DNA from: Schistocerca nitens
Lineage: Eukaryota > Arthropoda > Insecta > Orthoptera > Acrididae
DNA length: 64,000 bases
NCBI RefSeq assembly: GCF_023898315.1
Contig: NC_064619.1
Location: forward strand, 302,536,150 to 302,600,149
Direction of reading: 5' to 3'
Position 1 is the first letter of the stretch, and each line of letters begins with the position of its first letter. The position numbers and the translations under genes were made by a program. The notes under the pieces were generated by a model. It saw only the letters and a program-made list of their open reading frames with translations, did not search any database and was not told the DNA's origin. This document shows, piece by piece, positions 40,644-51,620 of this stretch.

Positions 40644-43042
40644 TGGCAATGATTACTTTAATTGGATTAATTATGTGCATTATTCTGTTATACTATGATG
40701 ACTTCTGATGGTTTGCAATTAGGCAATGAGTGCCAATGTTCTCTGTAAATGACTTCTGATGGTTTGCAATCAGGCAATGAGTGCCAATGTTCTCTGTAAA
40801 AACAATTCATGAATATTATTATGTAAACATTATTCTGTAATACTATGATGACTTCTGATGGTTCGTAATTAGACAATGAGTGCCAATGTTCTCTGTAAAT
40901 GACTTATGATGGTTTGTAATTAGGCAATGAGTGCCAATTTTCTCTGTAGATGACTTCTGATGGTTTGCAATTAGGCAATGAGTGCCAATGTTCTCGGTAA
41001 AAACAATTCATGAATATTATTATGTAAACATTATTCTGTAATACTATGATGACTTCTGATGGTTTGCAATTAGGCAATGAGTGCCAATGTTCTCTATAAA
41101 AACAATTCATGAATATTATTATGTAAACATTATTCTGTAATACTAAATGACTTCTGATGGTTTGTAATTAAGCAATGAGTGCCTATGTTCTCTGTAAAAA
41201 CAATTCATGAATATTATTATGTAAACATTATTCTGCAATACTATGATGACTTCTGATGGTTTGTAATCAGGCAATGAGTGCCAATGTTCTCTGTAAATGA
41301 CTTCTGATGGTTTGCAATCAGGTAATGAGTGCCAATGTTCTCTGTAAAAACAATTCATGAATATTATTATGTAAACATTATTCTGTAATACTATGATGAC
41401 TTCTGATGGTTCGTAATTAGACAATGAGTGCCAATGTTCTCTGTAAATGACTTCTGATGGTTTGTAATTAGGCAATGACTGCCAATTTTCTCTGTAGATG
41501 ACTTCTGATGGTTTGCAATTAGGCAATGAGTGCCAATGTTCTCTGTAAAAACAATTCATGAATATTATTATGTAAACATTATTCTGTAATATTATAATGA
41601 CTTCTGATGGTTTGTAATTAGACAATGAGTGCCAATGTTCTCTGTAAATGACTTCTGATGATTTGCAATCAGGTAATGAGTGCCAATGTTCTCTGAAAAA
41701 ACAGTTAATGAATATTATTATGTAAACATTATTCTGTAATACTATGATGACTTCTGATGGTTTGTAATTAGGCAATGAGTGCTAATATTCTCTGTAAATG
41801 ACTTCTGATGGTTTGTAATTAGGCAATGAGTACCAATGTTCTCTGTAAATGACTTCTGATGGTTTACAATTAGGCAATGAGTGCCAATGTTCTCTGTAAA
41901 GTTACTCATGAACATTATTCTGTAATACTACATACATAGTACAGATATGTTCAATAACTGGGCAATGAGTGCCACCCATTACTAGTGTAATTCTGAATGA
42001 AGACTAGTATGTGACTTAATGTCCTTCACCTTCTAACCTAATTACCTGGAATTACTGCAATATCCGTTTGTCCTGTATATCCTCATGATCATGGAGCACT
42101 ATATTTGGTTTTTGCAATAATTCTACGTTGTTGTAACAGACAAGAACGTGGTGTTGACTCGACATGCTGTCCACCACCATGAGCGATGAAGATGCTATTA
42201 TGGTCCCACTGTTTGGTGTACCTAATGTACTACCAAAAGGATAACATGGAATATTACTACGGCATTTCAGTGTCTTGGCTACGCTGATTAATACTTCTGG
42301 GAAAAGAATTTTAGATTGCCTCACTTGGTGTTGTGCTTCTGTAGAAAGATATGGACTTTCAGTGCAGCTGCGTGCAACCTCAAGCGCTACAACCATGACG
42401 CAATCCTTCCCTTTCCTACCCTAATTCTTGTGACATAGTAAAAAAAAAAATCATTTTGTTATCATGATTTGTATTTATGGTCTATGCATTTTTGTGATTT
42501 GCTCTCAACCACAGTGCATGTGCACTTTTTCCATTTGTGAATATGTTCTGTACTCAGTGCATGTGCACTATATTTACTTCATGTTCTACACCTATATATC
42601 TGTATATTCTGTGATTGTAAAGTTAGTTAGTTAAGAAAAAGATTGTTGCTCATGGCAAGTCCAAATGACTCACCATCGCTGCCAAATTTTTGCCCCCCCC
42701 CCCCCAAGTGTAGGGTTATGAAACACGTATGTATTCATTACCAGCGATGGCGAGGCCTGACAGAATCTCTGACCGGAGAGTTATTTATCGTTGCTAGTCT
42801 GCGCTTGACCGCGCGAGTGTTCAGTTGCGAGTTGCACTCTGTCTGTAGTAGTAGTCAGTCGGCAGTAGTTGTAGCGAGTAGTCGGTGCTAGTCAGCGGGC
42901 GTCGGCATGCGTCGACGGCGTGCTGTTCTTCCGAATCTGGTCGGGATTGTGGTGGTCGATATGTATTAAAGTAGAAGGTAAATGATGCAGCATTTCGCTC
43001 AACTAATAACGTATGTTAATTGTAATTAATTTGTTCAAAAAA
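40543..43042 (+). repeat. Long LTR-like block, copy 1
   Basis: Begins GCAATAATTTAAAAGCAAAT and ends TTAATTTGTTCAAAAAA, exactly 2500 bp before the start of the second copy. Contents in order: a poly-A run (40610-40638), the 51/99-bp minisatellite, a 500-bp unique part, a C-run (about 42688-42705), and a GC-richer region with GTTGCTAGTCTGCGCTTGAC that also occurs in the 20.2-kb fragment. It has no coding domain. It lies downstream of pol in the right position for a 3' LTR; exact LTR limits (TG...CA) were not established. Confidence 0.7.
40697..41898. repeat. Minisatellite with 51-bp and 99-bp units and higher-order structure
   Basis: Seventeen units each start GACTTCTGATGGTTTGCAAT (variants). 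Short units (51 bp) end TCTCTGTAAAT; long units (about 99 bp) add AACAATTCATGAATATTATT and ACATTATTCTGTAATACTAT. By my reading the order is S L S S L L L S L S S L S L S S S. The block SLSSL at 40699-41050 recurs at 41247-41598 with the same private variants (GGTTCGTAATTAGACAATG, then GCCAATTTTCTCTGTAGAT), a higher-order repeat. Confidence 0.92.
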
Positions 43043-44714
43043 GCAATAATTTAAAAGCAAATATTTTCATTCCCCAGTAATTACCTAACGCAATGCATTG
43101 CTAGCAAAGAAAAAAAAATGAATGGCAATGATTACTTTAATTAGATTAATTATGTGCATTATTCAGTAATACTATGATGACTTCTGATGATTTGTAATCA
43201 GACAATGAGTGCCAATGTTCTCTGTAAATGACTTCTGATGGATTGCAATTAGGCAATGAGTGCCAATGTTCTCTGTAAATGACTTCTGATGGTTTGTAAT
43301 TAGGCAAAAAATGATTCTGTAATACTATGATGACTTCTGTTGGTTTGCAATTAGGCAAAGAGTGCCAATGTTCTCTGTAAATGACTTCTGATGGTTTGTA
43401 ATTAGGCAATGAGTACCAATGTTTTCTGTAAATGACTTCTGATGGTTTACAATTAGGCAATGAGTGCCAATGTTCTCTGTAAAGTTACTCATGAACATTA
43501 TTCTGTAATACTACATACATAGTACAGAAATGTTCAATAACTGGGCAATGAGTGCCACCCATTACTAGTGTAATTCTGGATGAAGACTAGTATGTGACTT
43601 AATGTCCTTCACCTTCTAACTTAATTACCTGGAATTACTGCAATATCCGTTTGTCCTGTATATCCTCATGATCATGGAGCACTATATTTGGTTTTTGCAA
43701 TAATTCTACGTTGTTGTAACAGACAAGAATGTGGTGTTGACACGACATGCTGTCCACCACCATGAGCGATGAAGATGCTATTATGGTCCCACTGTTTGGT
43801 GTACCTAATGTACTACCAAAAGGATAACATGGAATATTACTACGGCATTTCAGTGTCTTGGCTACGCTGATTAATACTTCTGGGAAAAGAATTTTAGATT
43901 GCCTCACTTGGTGTTGTGCTTCTGTAGAAAGATATGGACTTTCAGTGCAGCTGCGTGCAACCTCAGGTGCTACAACTATGACGCAATCCTTCCCTTTCCT
44001 ATCCTAATTCTTGTGACATAGTGAAAAAAATCATTTTGTTATCATGATTTGTATTTATGGCCTATACATTTTTGTGATTTGCAAATATGTTCTGAACTAC
44101 AGTGCATGTGCACTTTTGTCATTTTGTTAACATGATTTCTATTTATTGCATATACATTTTTTGTGATTTGCTGATATGTTCTGTACTCATTGTATATATA
44201 TTTTGTCATTACCTGATATGTTCTGTACTCAGTGCATGTGCACTATATTTACATCATGTTCTACACCTATATATCTATATATTCTGTGATTGTAAAGGTA
44301 GTTAGTTAAGAAAAATTTTTTGCTCATGGCAAGTCCAAATGACTCACCATCGCTGCCAAATTTTTGCCCCCCCCCCCCCCCCCCAGTGGAGGGTTATGAA
44401 ACACGTATGTATTCATTACCAGCGATGGCGAGACATGACAGAATCTTTGACCAGAGAGTTATTTATCGTTGCTAGTCTGCGCTTGACCGCGCGAGTCGAC
44501 AGTTGGACAATAGTAGCAGTCTGGTGCAGTTGTGTGTAGCGAGTCGGCAGAGGAAGAGTTGCGAGTTGCACTCTGTCTGCAGTAGTAGTCAGTCGGCAGT
44601 TGTGTGTGGTGAGTGGGCAGAGAGAGTCGACAGTTGGATAGTAGCAGCAGTCTGGGAAGCAGCATTGCGCTCAGCTAATAACGTATGTTAATTGTAATTA
44701 ATTTGTTCAAAAAA
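43043..44714 (+). repeat. Long LTR-like block, copy 2
   Basis: Direct copy of 40543-43042 with a contracted minisatellite (about 43171-43495) and some differences in the GC-rich part (extra AGTCGGCAGAGGAAGAG-type repeats at 44535-44630). The unique part (43500-44040) matches 41905-42445 almost base for base. The C-run is longer (44368-44385). Confidence 0.85.
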
Positions 44715-45420
44715 TGATGCCGCAATAATATTTTTTTTATAAAGTAACTCATTTAAAGTAAAAGATTCATTTCAATTTAAAGAATATTTCCTATGCATTT
44801 CCTCCAAGAATCAAAATTAAATACAGGCCAGCATTGCACGAAGCTGTGTCGATAAATAAGAGCAGATATACATGCAGTTTTACTGAGGTAAGAATTTATC
44901 AGGTCAGCGTTGCTGCCCTTATTAAATTTATCAGGTTTAATTATTTCTGTTCAGATGTTACATTCAGTTCATGCTTCATCATTTAATTAACATTATTGTG
45001 GGTTTAATGAGCAATCATCTTAACGTTAATTTTGTGGGGAGTTTACATTTGGGCCATTATTATTCTTTAATTTTACAAGGAGGTTTCGCTTGGCACACTT
45101 TTTATTATTCAGTTTTGTGCGAAGACAACATTTGGCACTTTTTTATAATCATTGATTTTTTTTTCAAATTTCTTGCGGGGAGGTTATCAGCGCTGCTGCC
45201 CTTATAAAATTTATCAGGTTTAATTATTTCTGTTGAGATGTTAGATACGGTTCATGGTTCATTATCTAATTAATATTATTGTGTGGGTTTTTGGTCAATT
45301 TCCATTTATCAATTTTTGTGGGGAGTTTAAGCTTGGTTCCATTTTGCATTATTATTTAACATAATTTTGTGGGGAGTTAACATTTGGCTCATTATCATTG
45401 TTTTACATTTCTGTGGGGAG
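44715..45420 (+). repeat. Leader-like region with a repeated GTGGGGAG motif
   Basis: Two related segments of about 285 bp begin TCAGCGTTGCTGCCCTTATT (44902) and TCAGCGCTGCTGCCCTTATA (45188). Short variants of GTGGGGAGTTTACATTTGG occur near 45034, 45175, 45318, 45369 and 45413, with a weaker one near 45077. I believe this is the U5/leader side of the same LTR family, just upstream of where the primer site would be. It is cut at 45420 by the next element. Confidence 0.55.
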
Positions 45421-46447
45421 GTTACAACGGGACAAAAGCCGTGGCGTGGTACGTTTGTATCGAGACAGATTTCCAGAACGAAGGTGTCCCGACAGGAAGA
45501 CGTTCGAAGCAATTGATCGGCGTCTTAGGGAGCACGGAACATTCCAGCCTATGACTCGCGACTGGGGAAGACCTAGAACGACGAGGACACCTGCAATGGA
45601 CGAGGCAATTCTTCGTGCAGTTGACGATAACCATAATGTCAGTGCCAGAGAAGTTGCCGCAGTACAAGGTAACGTTGACCACGTCACTGTATGGAGAGTG
45701 CTACGGGAGAACGAGTTGTTTCCGTACCATGTACAGCGTGTGCAGGCACTATCAGCAGCTGATTGGCCTCCACGGGTACACTTCTGCGAATGGTTCATCC
45801 AACAACGTGTCAATCCTCATTTCAGTGCAAATGTTCCCTTTACGGATGAGGCTTCATTCCAACGTGATCAAATTGTAAATTTTTACAATCAACATGTGTG
45901 GGCTGACGAGAATCCGCACGCAATTATGCAATCACGTCATCAACACAGATTTTCTGTGAACGTTTGGGCAGGCATTGTAGGTGATGTCTTGATTGGGCCC
46001 CATGTTCTTCCACCTACGCTCAATGGAGCACGTTATCGCGATTTCATACGGGATACTCTACCTGTGCTGCTAGAACATGTGCCTTTACAAGTACGACACA
46101 ACACGTGGTTCATGCACGATGGAGCTCCTGCACATTTCAGTCGAAGTGTTCGTACGCTTCTCAACAGCAGATTCGGTGACCAATGGATTGGTAGAGGCGG
46201 ACCAATTCCATGGCCTCCACGCTCTCCTGACCTCAACCCTCTTGAGTTTCATTTATGGGGGCATTTGGAAGCTCTTGTCTACGCAACCCCGGTACCAAAT
46301 GTAGAGACTCTTCGTGCTCGTATTGTGGACGGCTGTGATACAATACGCCATTCTCCAGGGCTGCATCAGCGCATCAGGGATTCCATGCGACGGAGGGTGG
46401 ATGCATGTATCCTCGCTAACGGAGGACATTTTGAACATTTCCTGTAA
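45398..46447 (+). CDS. Transposase, IS630/Tc1/mariner superfamily with DUF4817-like N-terminal domain
   Basis: An unbroken 349-codon frame. The first about 10 residues come from upstream sequence; element-derived text starts near DKSRGVVRLYRDRFPERRCP. The N-terminal helix-turn-helix (FEAIDRRLREHGTFQP) and a second one (NHNVSAREVAAVQG, HVTVWRVLREN) precede the catalytic domain. Catalytic residues: Asp in PFTDEASF, Asp in WFMHDGAPAHFS, and Glu in SPDLNPLEFHLWG. Second and third are separated by 41 residues by my count. The C-terminus CILANGGHFEHFL and a stop look natural. This is the least damaged DNA transposase in the window, but its normal start and 5' end are missing, so it is probably inactive. 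Confidence 0.9.
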   Translation: MFYISVGRLQRDKSRGVVRLYRDRFPERRCPDRKTFEAIDRRLREHGTFQPMTRDWGRPRTTRTPAMDEAILRAVDDNHNVSAREVAAVQGNVDHVTVWRVLRENELFPYHVQRVQALSAADWPPRVHFCEWFIQQRVNPHFSANVPFTDEASFQRDQIVNFYNQHVWADENPHAIMQSRHQHRFSVNVWAGIVGDVLIGPHVLPPTLNGARYRDFIRDTLPVLLEHVPLQVRHNTWFMHDGAPAHFSRSVRTLLNSRFGDQWIGRGGPIPWPPRSPDLNPLEFHLWGHLEALVYATPVPNVETLRARIVDGCDTIRHSPGLHQRIRDSMRRRVDACILANGGHFEHFL

Positions 46448-46653
46448 CAGAGTGTTTGAAGTCACGCTGGTACGTTCTGTTGCTGTGTGTTTACATTCCA
46501 TGATTAACGTGATTTGAAGAGAAGTAATAAAATGAGCTCTAACATGGAAAGTAAGCGTTTCCGGACACATGTCCACATAACATATTTTCTTTCTTTGTGT
46601 GTGAGGAATGTTTCCTGAAAGTTTGGCCGTACCTTTTTGTAACACCCTGTATA
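45421..46653 (+). mobile_element. mariner-like element (DUF4817-type), 5'-truncated
   Basis: The right end TTTTTGTAACACCCTGTATA is the family's 3' terminal repeat, followed directly by Tc1 sequence. The left end has no matching terminal repeat: the transposase text starts abruptly after GTGGGGAGGTTAC. So the 5' terminal repeat and N-terminus are lost. Confidence 0.85.
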
Positions 46654-47110
46654 CCTGGAGTTAAGGCTGGGGGCGCGATTTCATATGACAGCTGGAGGAC
46701 TCTCGTGGTTATCCCATGCACTCAGACCGCAAATTTGAACGTCATCATGGTGATTCAACCTGTTATGCTACCATTCATGAACAGCATACCAGGAAATATT
46801 TTCCAACAGGACAACTCTCGCTCACATACCACTGTTGTAACGCAACATGATCTACAGAAGTTCGACATGTTGCTTTGACCTGCTCGGTCAGTAGATCTGT
46901 CTCCAATCGAGCACATACAGGACATCAGAGGACAATTCCAGCGTCATCAACAACCAGCATTAACCGTCCCTGTATTGTCTGAACAAGTGCAACAGGCATG
47001 GAACTCAATGCTACAAACTGACATCCGTCACCTGTACGATACAATACATGCAGATTTTATTGCTTACATTCGACATTCCGGTGGTTACACTGGTTTTTAA
47101 TGTACCGGTA
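46654..47110 (+). pseudogene. Tc1-like transposase, 3' half (family L)
   Basis: Starts inside the catalytic domain: GAISYDSWRTLVVIP, VMLPFMNSIPGNIFQQDNSR (second Asp), then after a stop SVDLSPIEHIQD (Glu), QVQQAWNSMLQTDIRHLYDT and HSGGYTGF with a natural stop. The mariner-like element ends where this starts, probably because it inserted at a TA here (CCTGTATACCTGG). Confidence 0.88.
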
Positions 47111-47739
47111 TTTCACATTTTCACCCTTTAAGCATGTCGTTTGTACTTACCTAAAACCGTTATTTGTGATATTGTTGGCGGAGGGGAGGTCATGATAAAT
47201 GTTTAAGACGTATTCGTAATTTGTCTTGAGGACCGTGATGAATGGTGGGGGCCGATGCCACCCGCTGCACATGACGCTCCAGCATCGCCAGACAGCGGGG
47301 CAGATTCCTCACTAGTGGTGATGGCTGTGGTGGCGGTAGAAGCGGCGGCGATGACAGCAAGTGTATCCACCAACCTGTTCGCACATGTTTGAAGAATAAA
47401 TGTATAGAAATTCGCTGAAAATAAACGAATTTTAAGAAAATTACACTTGCTGGAGGTAAAACACAGAATCTTCTGGCTATAGAACTGTTTTAACTTAGGA
47501 AAAGTGGACTATTTTCGCAATTAAGTGCGCTGAAATTTGCAGAAAACAAGCGAACATTAAGAAAATTAAACGACCCAGAAATCGAACCCAGAAACTTTAG
47601 TCTGGAACGCCAGGGAAATCGGACTATCTTGTGACATCACGTGGTGTTTATGGATGTATGACCCTATTGAGTAATAGGGTAATTAGGATGTGAGCTTGGG
47701 CAGTCCAGGAAGACGTATGGACCCACTACTGTCGTTTAC
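47111..47739. other. Unassigned stretch
   Basis: Includes a GC-rich patch at 47210-47370 (GGTGATGGCTGTGGTGGCGG) and AT-rich text with two related lines (GAAAATAAACGAATTTTAAGAAAAT at 47417 and the like at 47545). No domain was seen. Confidence 0.4.
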
Positions 47740-48240
47740 TGTGTAGCAGAGTCATCAGAAGATCAAAGCGAATTGTTAAATGATCTGACAAGATATCTGC
47801 TTGGTACGAAAAGTGGCAATTGACTGTAAACAATTAGAAGTGTGAGGTCCGCCACACCATTTCTTAAAAAGACATTGTTAAATTTGGGTTATCGTGTAAC
47901 CACAGAAATTTAAAGGTTGACCTTCCAATTACAATTATGAACAATTTAAATCGAAACCATCATATACAAAATGTTATGAAGAAGGCGAATCGAAGACTGC
48001 ATTTTATCTAAATTATCCTTAAGAGATGGAACAAGTCTACCAAAGAGACAGCCTGAAATATGTTTGGCCACCTTCTTTTGGAGCGCTGTTGCACGGTAGA
48101 GGATGCTTACCAGATAGGATTGAGGCAGGACATCGAAAAAGTTCGAAGAAGGACAGTTCCTTCACGAGATACAGTAATTAGTGAGAGAGTTTAAGGGATA
48201 AGATAAGCGAACTAGAGTGGTAGTCATTAAAACGAATGTG
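47740..48240 (+). pseudogene. Non-LTR retrotransposon fragment (RT C-terminal region), decayed
   Basis: Nucleotide text matches the pattern of a locust non-LTR family: the LNLGYRVTTEI segment, GAAGGCGAATCGAAGACTGC (for KANRRL), and CGAAAAAGTTCGAAGAAGGA (for EKVRRR). Frames are broken throughout. The better copies of this type are at 48.9-49.7 and 56.6-57.1 kb. Confidence 0.6.
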
Positions 48241-48334
48241 TTTTTCGTTGCAGCTAGGTATGATCAATAAATTTCAATCACCAACTTTCTCCTCCGAATG
48301 CGAAAATGTTTAGCTGTCTTCCATCTACGAGAGT

Positions 48335-48660
48335 GCACTGAAAAATAAAAACCTCTGAATCTTTTATGTGAAAACTTTTATAGCCTTTTAATATAACAAC
48401 AAACTTTATTAACAATTTACGTATTTATTCTTCATGTCTACCTATTTATATCTCAATGTAGTCACCTTGACAGTGAACACATTTCTCCTAACGGGATACC
48501 AGCTTGCTGATACTGATACTGTGGAATATTTGGCCTTCTTGACAGAGCCACAACGTCACCTCTGCTTGTACCGCTTCATCGTCATTATAAAAGTGATGTT
48601 TCGAAGATATTCTTTAAGTTTTGGGAACAGATGAAAATCGGATGGAACCAAGTCGGTATC
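48335..48660 (-). pseudogene. mariner fragment (family M), 3' end
   Basis: Plus-strand text GAACACATTTCTCCTAACGGGATACCAGC, then TTGACAGAGCCACAAC and AAGTTTTGGGAACAGATGAA, matches 30820-31000 (same family). This is the C-terminal codons and 3' end in antisense. It stops at about 48660. Confidence 0.8.
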
Positions 48661-48900
48661 TAACACATGTGTGACTGATTCTGGTCTATCTTCCTACCAC
48701 AGTTGCGCAAGGACGCTCTGTGAATGTTTTAGGAATTTGGTGTTGAACCTACGACCTGCAAGGTAGGAAGACACCATCTCATACACGCAGAGTTGAGAAG
48801 AGTGCAGCAGTACGGACAGTGATGTAATCAGACAATGATCTCAATGTCAATTCCATTACACTCCGTGTAAAGGAAACGTTATCGCTAACAGAAATTAGTG
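48661..48900. other. Unassigned stretch with a short inverted repeat
   Basis: TATCTTCCTACCA (48688) and AAGGTAGGAAGACA (48760) are approximate inverted copies. Nothing else recognisable. Confidence 0.35.
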
Positions 48901-49710
48901 TACGGGTTCAGCTGTAACTACATTACATCTACATTTATACTCCGCAAGCCACCCAACGGTGTGTGGCGAAGGGCACTTTACGTGCCACGTCATTACCTCC
49001 CTTTTCTGTTCTAGTCGCGTATGGTTCACAGGAAGAACGACTGCCGGAAAGCCTCCGTACGCGCTCGAATCTCTCTAATTTTACATTCGTGATCTCCTCG
49101 GGAGGTATAAGTAGGGGGAAGTAATATATTCGATACCTCATCCAGATACACACCCTCTCGAAACCTGGACAGCATGCTACACCGCGATGCAGAGCGCCTC
49201 TCTTGCAGAGTCTGCCACTTGAGTTTGCTAAACATCTTCATAACGCTATCACGCTTACCAAATAACCCTGTGACGAAACGCGCCGCTCTTCTTTGGATCG
49301 TCTCTATCTCCTCCGTCAACCCGACCTGGTACAGATCCCACACTGATGAGCAATACTCAAGTATAGGTCGAACGATTGTTTTGTAAGCCACCTCCTTTGT
49401 TGATGGACTACATTTTCTAAGGATTCTCCCAATGAATCTCAGCCTGGCACCCGCCTTATCAACATTTAATTTTATATTATCACTCCACTTCAAATCGTTC
49501 CGCACGCATACTCCTAGATATTTTGCAGAAGTAACTGCTACCAGTGTTTGTTCCGCTATCATGTAATCATACAATAAAGGATTCTTCTTTCTATGTATTC
49601 GCAATACATTACATTTGTCAATGCTAAAGGTCAGTTGCCACTCCCTGCACCAAGTGCCTATACGCCTGCAGATCTTCCTGCGTTTCGCTGCAATTTTCTG
49701 ACACTAAATG
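48901..49710 (-). mobile_element. Non-LTR retrotransposon, 5'-truncated, (GTAGAT)n-type tail
   Basis: The minus-strand 3' end is GGAGTATAAATGTAGATGTA. The RT-coding region extends rightwards to about 49700 (antisense of EWQLTFSID-type text near 49625-49660), where the sequence changes. Confidence 0.85.
49026..49604 (-). pseudogene. RT C-terminal region of a non-LTR element
   Basis: An open frame of 192 codons: AVTSAKYLGVCVRNDLKWSD, ARLRFIGRILRKCSPSTKEV, IVRPILEYCSSVWDLYQVG, IQRRAARFVTGLFGKRDSV, LKWQTLQERRSASRCSMLSR, then the C-terminal IREIRARTEAFRQSFFL. This is the connection/thumb and tail of a jockey/CR1-group RT. The catalytic palm lies upstream of the truncation. It ends in a slightly early stop compared with the 56.7-kb copy (which reads on through FPRTIRDWN). 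Confidence 0.88.
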
Positions 49711-51260
49711 TTATAAAAACTAAAAGTCTTAGATTTTCGTTATTAAAGTTTTTTTACTCTATGTATGACTTCATGACATAACAATGTTACCAAAATTACG
49801 TACAGGATAGTAAAATATTGACACTGGGTGTTCAAAACTGTGAAGCGAAATTCCTAACTATTGTAAGGTTCTTCAATGGTGAGACGGTTGACGACCACGT
49901 CTGGGGGTCGATAAAAATACAAACAAATTAAATACAATTGTGGCCAGAGATATTAATTACGCTAAAATGCTTAATTAAAATACTCAAAATTGAATGGGGG
50001 TCGGTAAAGAGAGATTGGAAAGAAGCACACAATTAAAAGAATTCATAACTCTAAAGTGGCTGATCAATCCTTTTAGTCAGATCGGACATCTCGCATTTCT
50101 GTTTCAATTATGCCTTCTAATCGTAAAAATGTTAACTACAGGTCATGGTTGAATGTACAAAAGAAATAGGAGAGCCGGGAACGACTGCAGTGCTGTGTTG
50201 GTATTTCGCGGGCGCGCGTGTTTTCCTTGCGTCGGCAGCGGAAGTGGCGGCTGTTGGCGCGAGGTGTGAATCTGAGAATCTATTCTAAATCTCTCTCGAC
50301 TGTTAAACATCAGTTGGATACATTTCCTACGCCTTCAGTGAAGCCGAGACTCCTAGTTATTCTCTAGCTAGGTTAATTGACATGGTACACGCTATTTGTT
50401 GGCCTCAAATCACTCACAAGCGTTAACTGTCAGTGTTCGGTACGACTCTTTATACTAGGAGACTTTGCAGTTTAACTCTTTATGAGTTAAGACGAGCCTG
50501 TGAACAAGTGTTCACATTTTGACACTCGCAATCGTCTCAACACGGCGCAAGTCGCCTTGCTCAAGACTCGACGATTTGTGCAAGGTAAGAGCCAATTAGT
50601 CTGTCCGCAATTTGCCTTTATCAAAGCTGGTGGCCACGCGTTTTCTTTCTGGTCAATCAGAGCATTCGTACTTTGTCATAACTCCACTCACTAGAGCTTT
50701 TGTAGTATATCACTGACGACGTTTCTTTCTTAGGGCAGAGTTGAACTTTTGCTGTGTAGTACTAAGATAAACAGTTTTATCTTTCTTGCAAGTTTTTAAT
50801 GCAGGTGGCTACAATGAGTCACCTATGTTTTGAGTTGGTTTTCTCTGGACATTTTATCCTCGGACGTTTTATCTGGCATCTTCCACCGTGTTCCTGTAGA
50901 AAGGCTTTACGAAGGGTCTTCGTTTAAAGCGGGGAGAAAGGTAGGCTTTTGCTGACAGCCTGCACAGTAGCGACCGGTGCCTCATTGTGTCCGATAGACG
51001 CCCCGTGGTGAAAGGTATCGGCCTACATGGGACGGGCATTGCCATCATAAAATTCTCTTTCCCTCAGAACTGCATGTCATAGAATCTCGTAGCTCGGGTC
51101 AGGGAAATTACTTGCATGCAATGACTAGTGTGAGTGTTAGTGGTTTATATTCAGAAAACGCTGGCATCAACATTTCAATAACATTAGTGCAATTCCGTGT
51201 ACCTATGTCGTGTGACACATCGAGTAAACCGGATATTTTTCAGGAATTCAATCTAAGGTG
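49711..51260. other. Unassigned 1.5-kb stretch
   Basis: No domain-bearing frame, SINE head or terminal repeats found. 50150-50280 is GC-rich (TTTCGCGGGCGCGCGTG, GCGGAAGTGGCGGCTGTTGG), with a run of text (50480-50720) that might be an old LTR or a host non-coding piece. I could not assign it. Confidence 0.4.
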
Positions 51261-51261
51261 T

Positions 51262-51620
51262 GTTATTTGCTTGACACCTTACAGGGAGCTTATGGAATAC
51301 GATCAAGGACAGTGAACCCAAGGCATCTATCTGTTACAGATGTCACAGCGTTAATGTGTGGTCTGGAACTGACTTGCTGAAGGAGAAGGTGCTCTGTGTG
51401 TGGAGAAGCTCTTTGAAATCGTGCTTTCAGTTTTCTGACGGTCTCTCATGCACCGACATAGTTGAAGGACACAGCGCCACGTTACACGGTACAATTCAGA
51501 GCCCTCGAGAGGCAGAGTGTTGCAACTTGTGTCAGCGAAGTGGTGAAGTCGACCGAGTAATATGAATGATGTGTATTACCACAACTGATATTGGGAACAT
51601 AATGAAATATTCAGAGAAAT
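51262..51620 (-). pseudogene. mariner fragment (family M), internally deleted
   Basis: 51300-51440 (CAGTGAACCCAAGGCATCTA, GATGTCACAGCG, CGTGCTTTCAGTTTTCTGAC) is the antisense of the catalytic middle. It is joined near 51448 directly to the N-terminal/5' region (CACCGACATAGTTGAAGGAC, ACGGTACAATTCAGAGCCCT). About 400-500 bp of transposase are missing at the join. Confidence 0.78.

Noticed and set aside
40697-41898. CRISPR-like array
   Set aside because: Adjacent tandem units of 51/99 bp without unique spacers, in an insect genome; it is a minisatellite.
46655-47110. Single composite transposon 45.4-47.1 kb
   Set aside because: The mariner-like terminal repeat ends at 46653 and the text after it is clearly Tc1 family L; two elements, not one.
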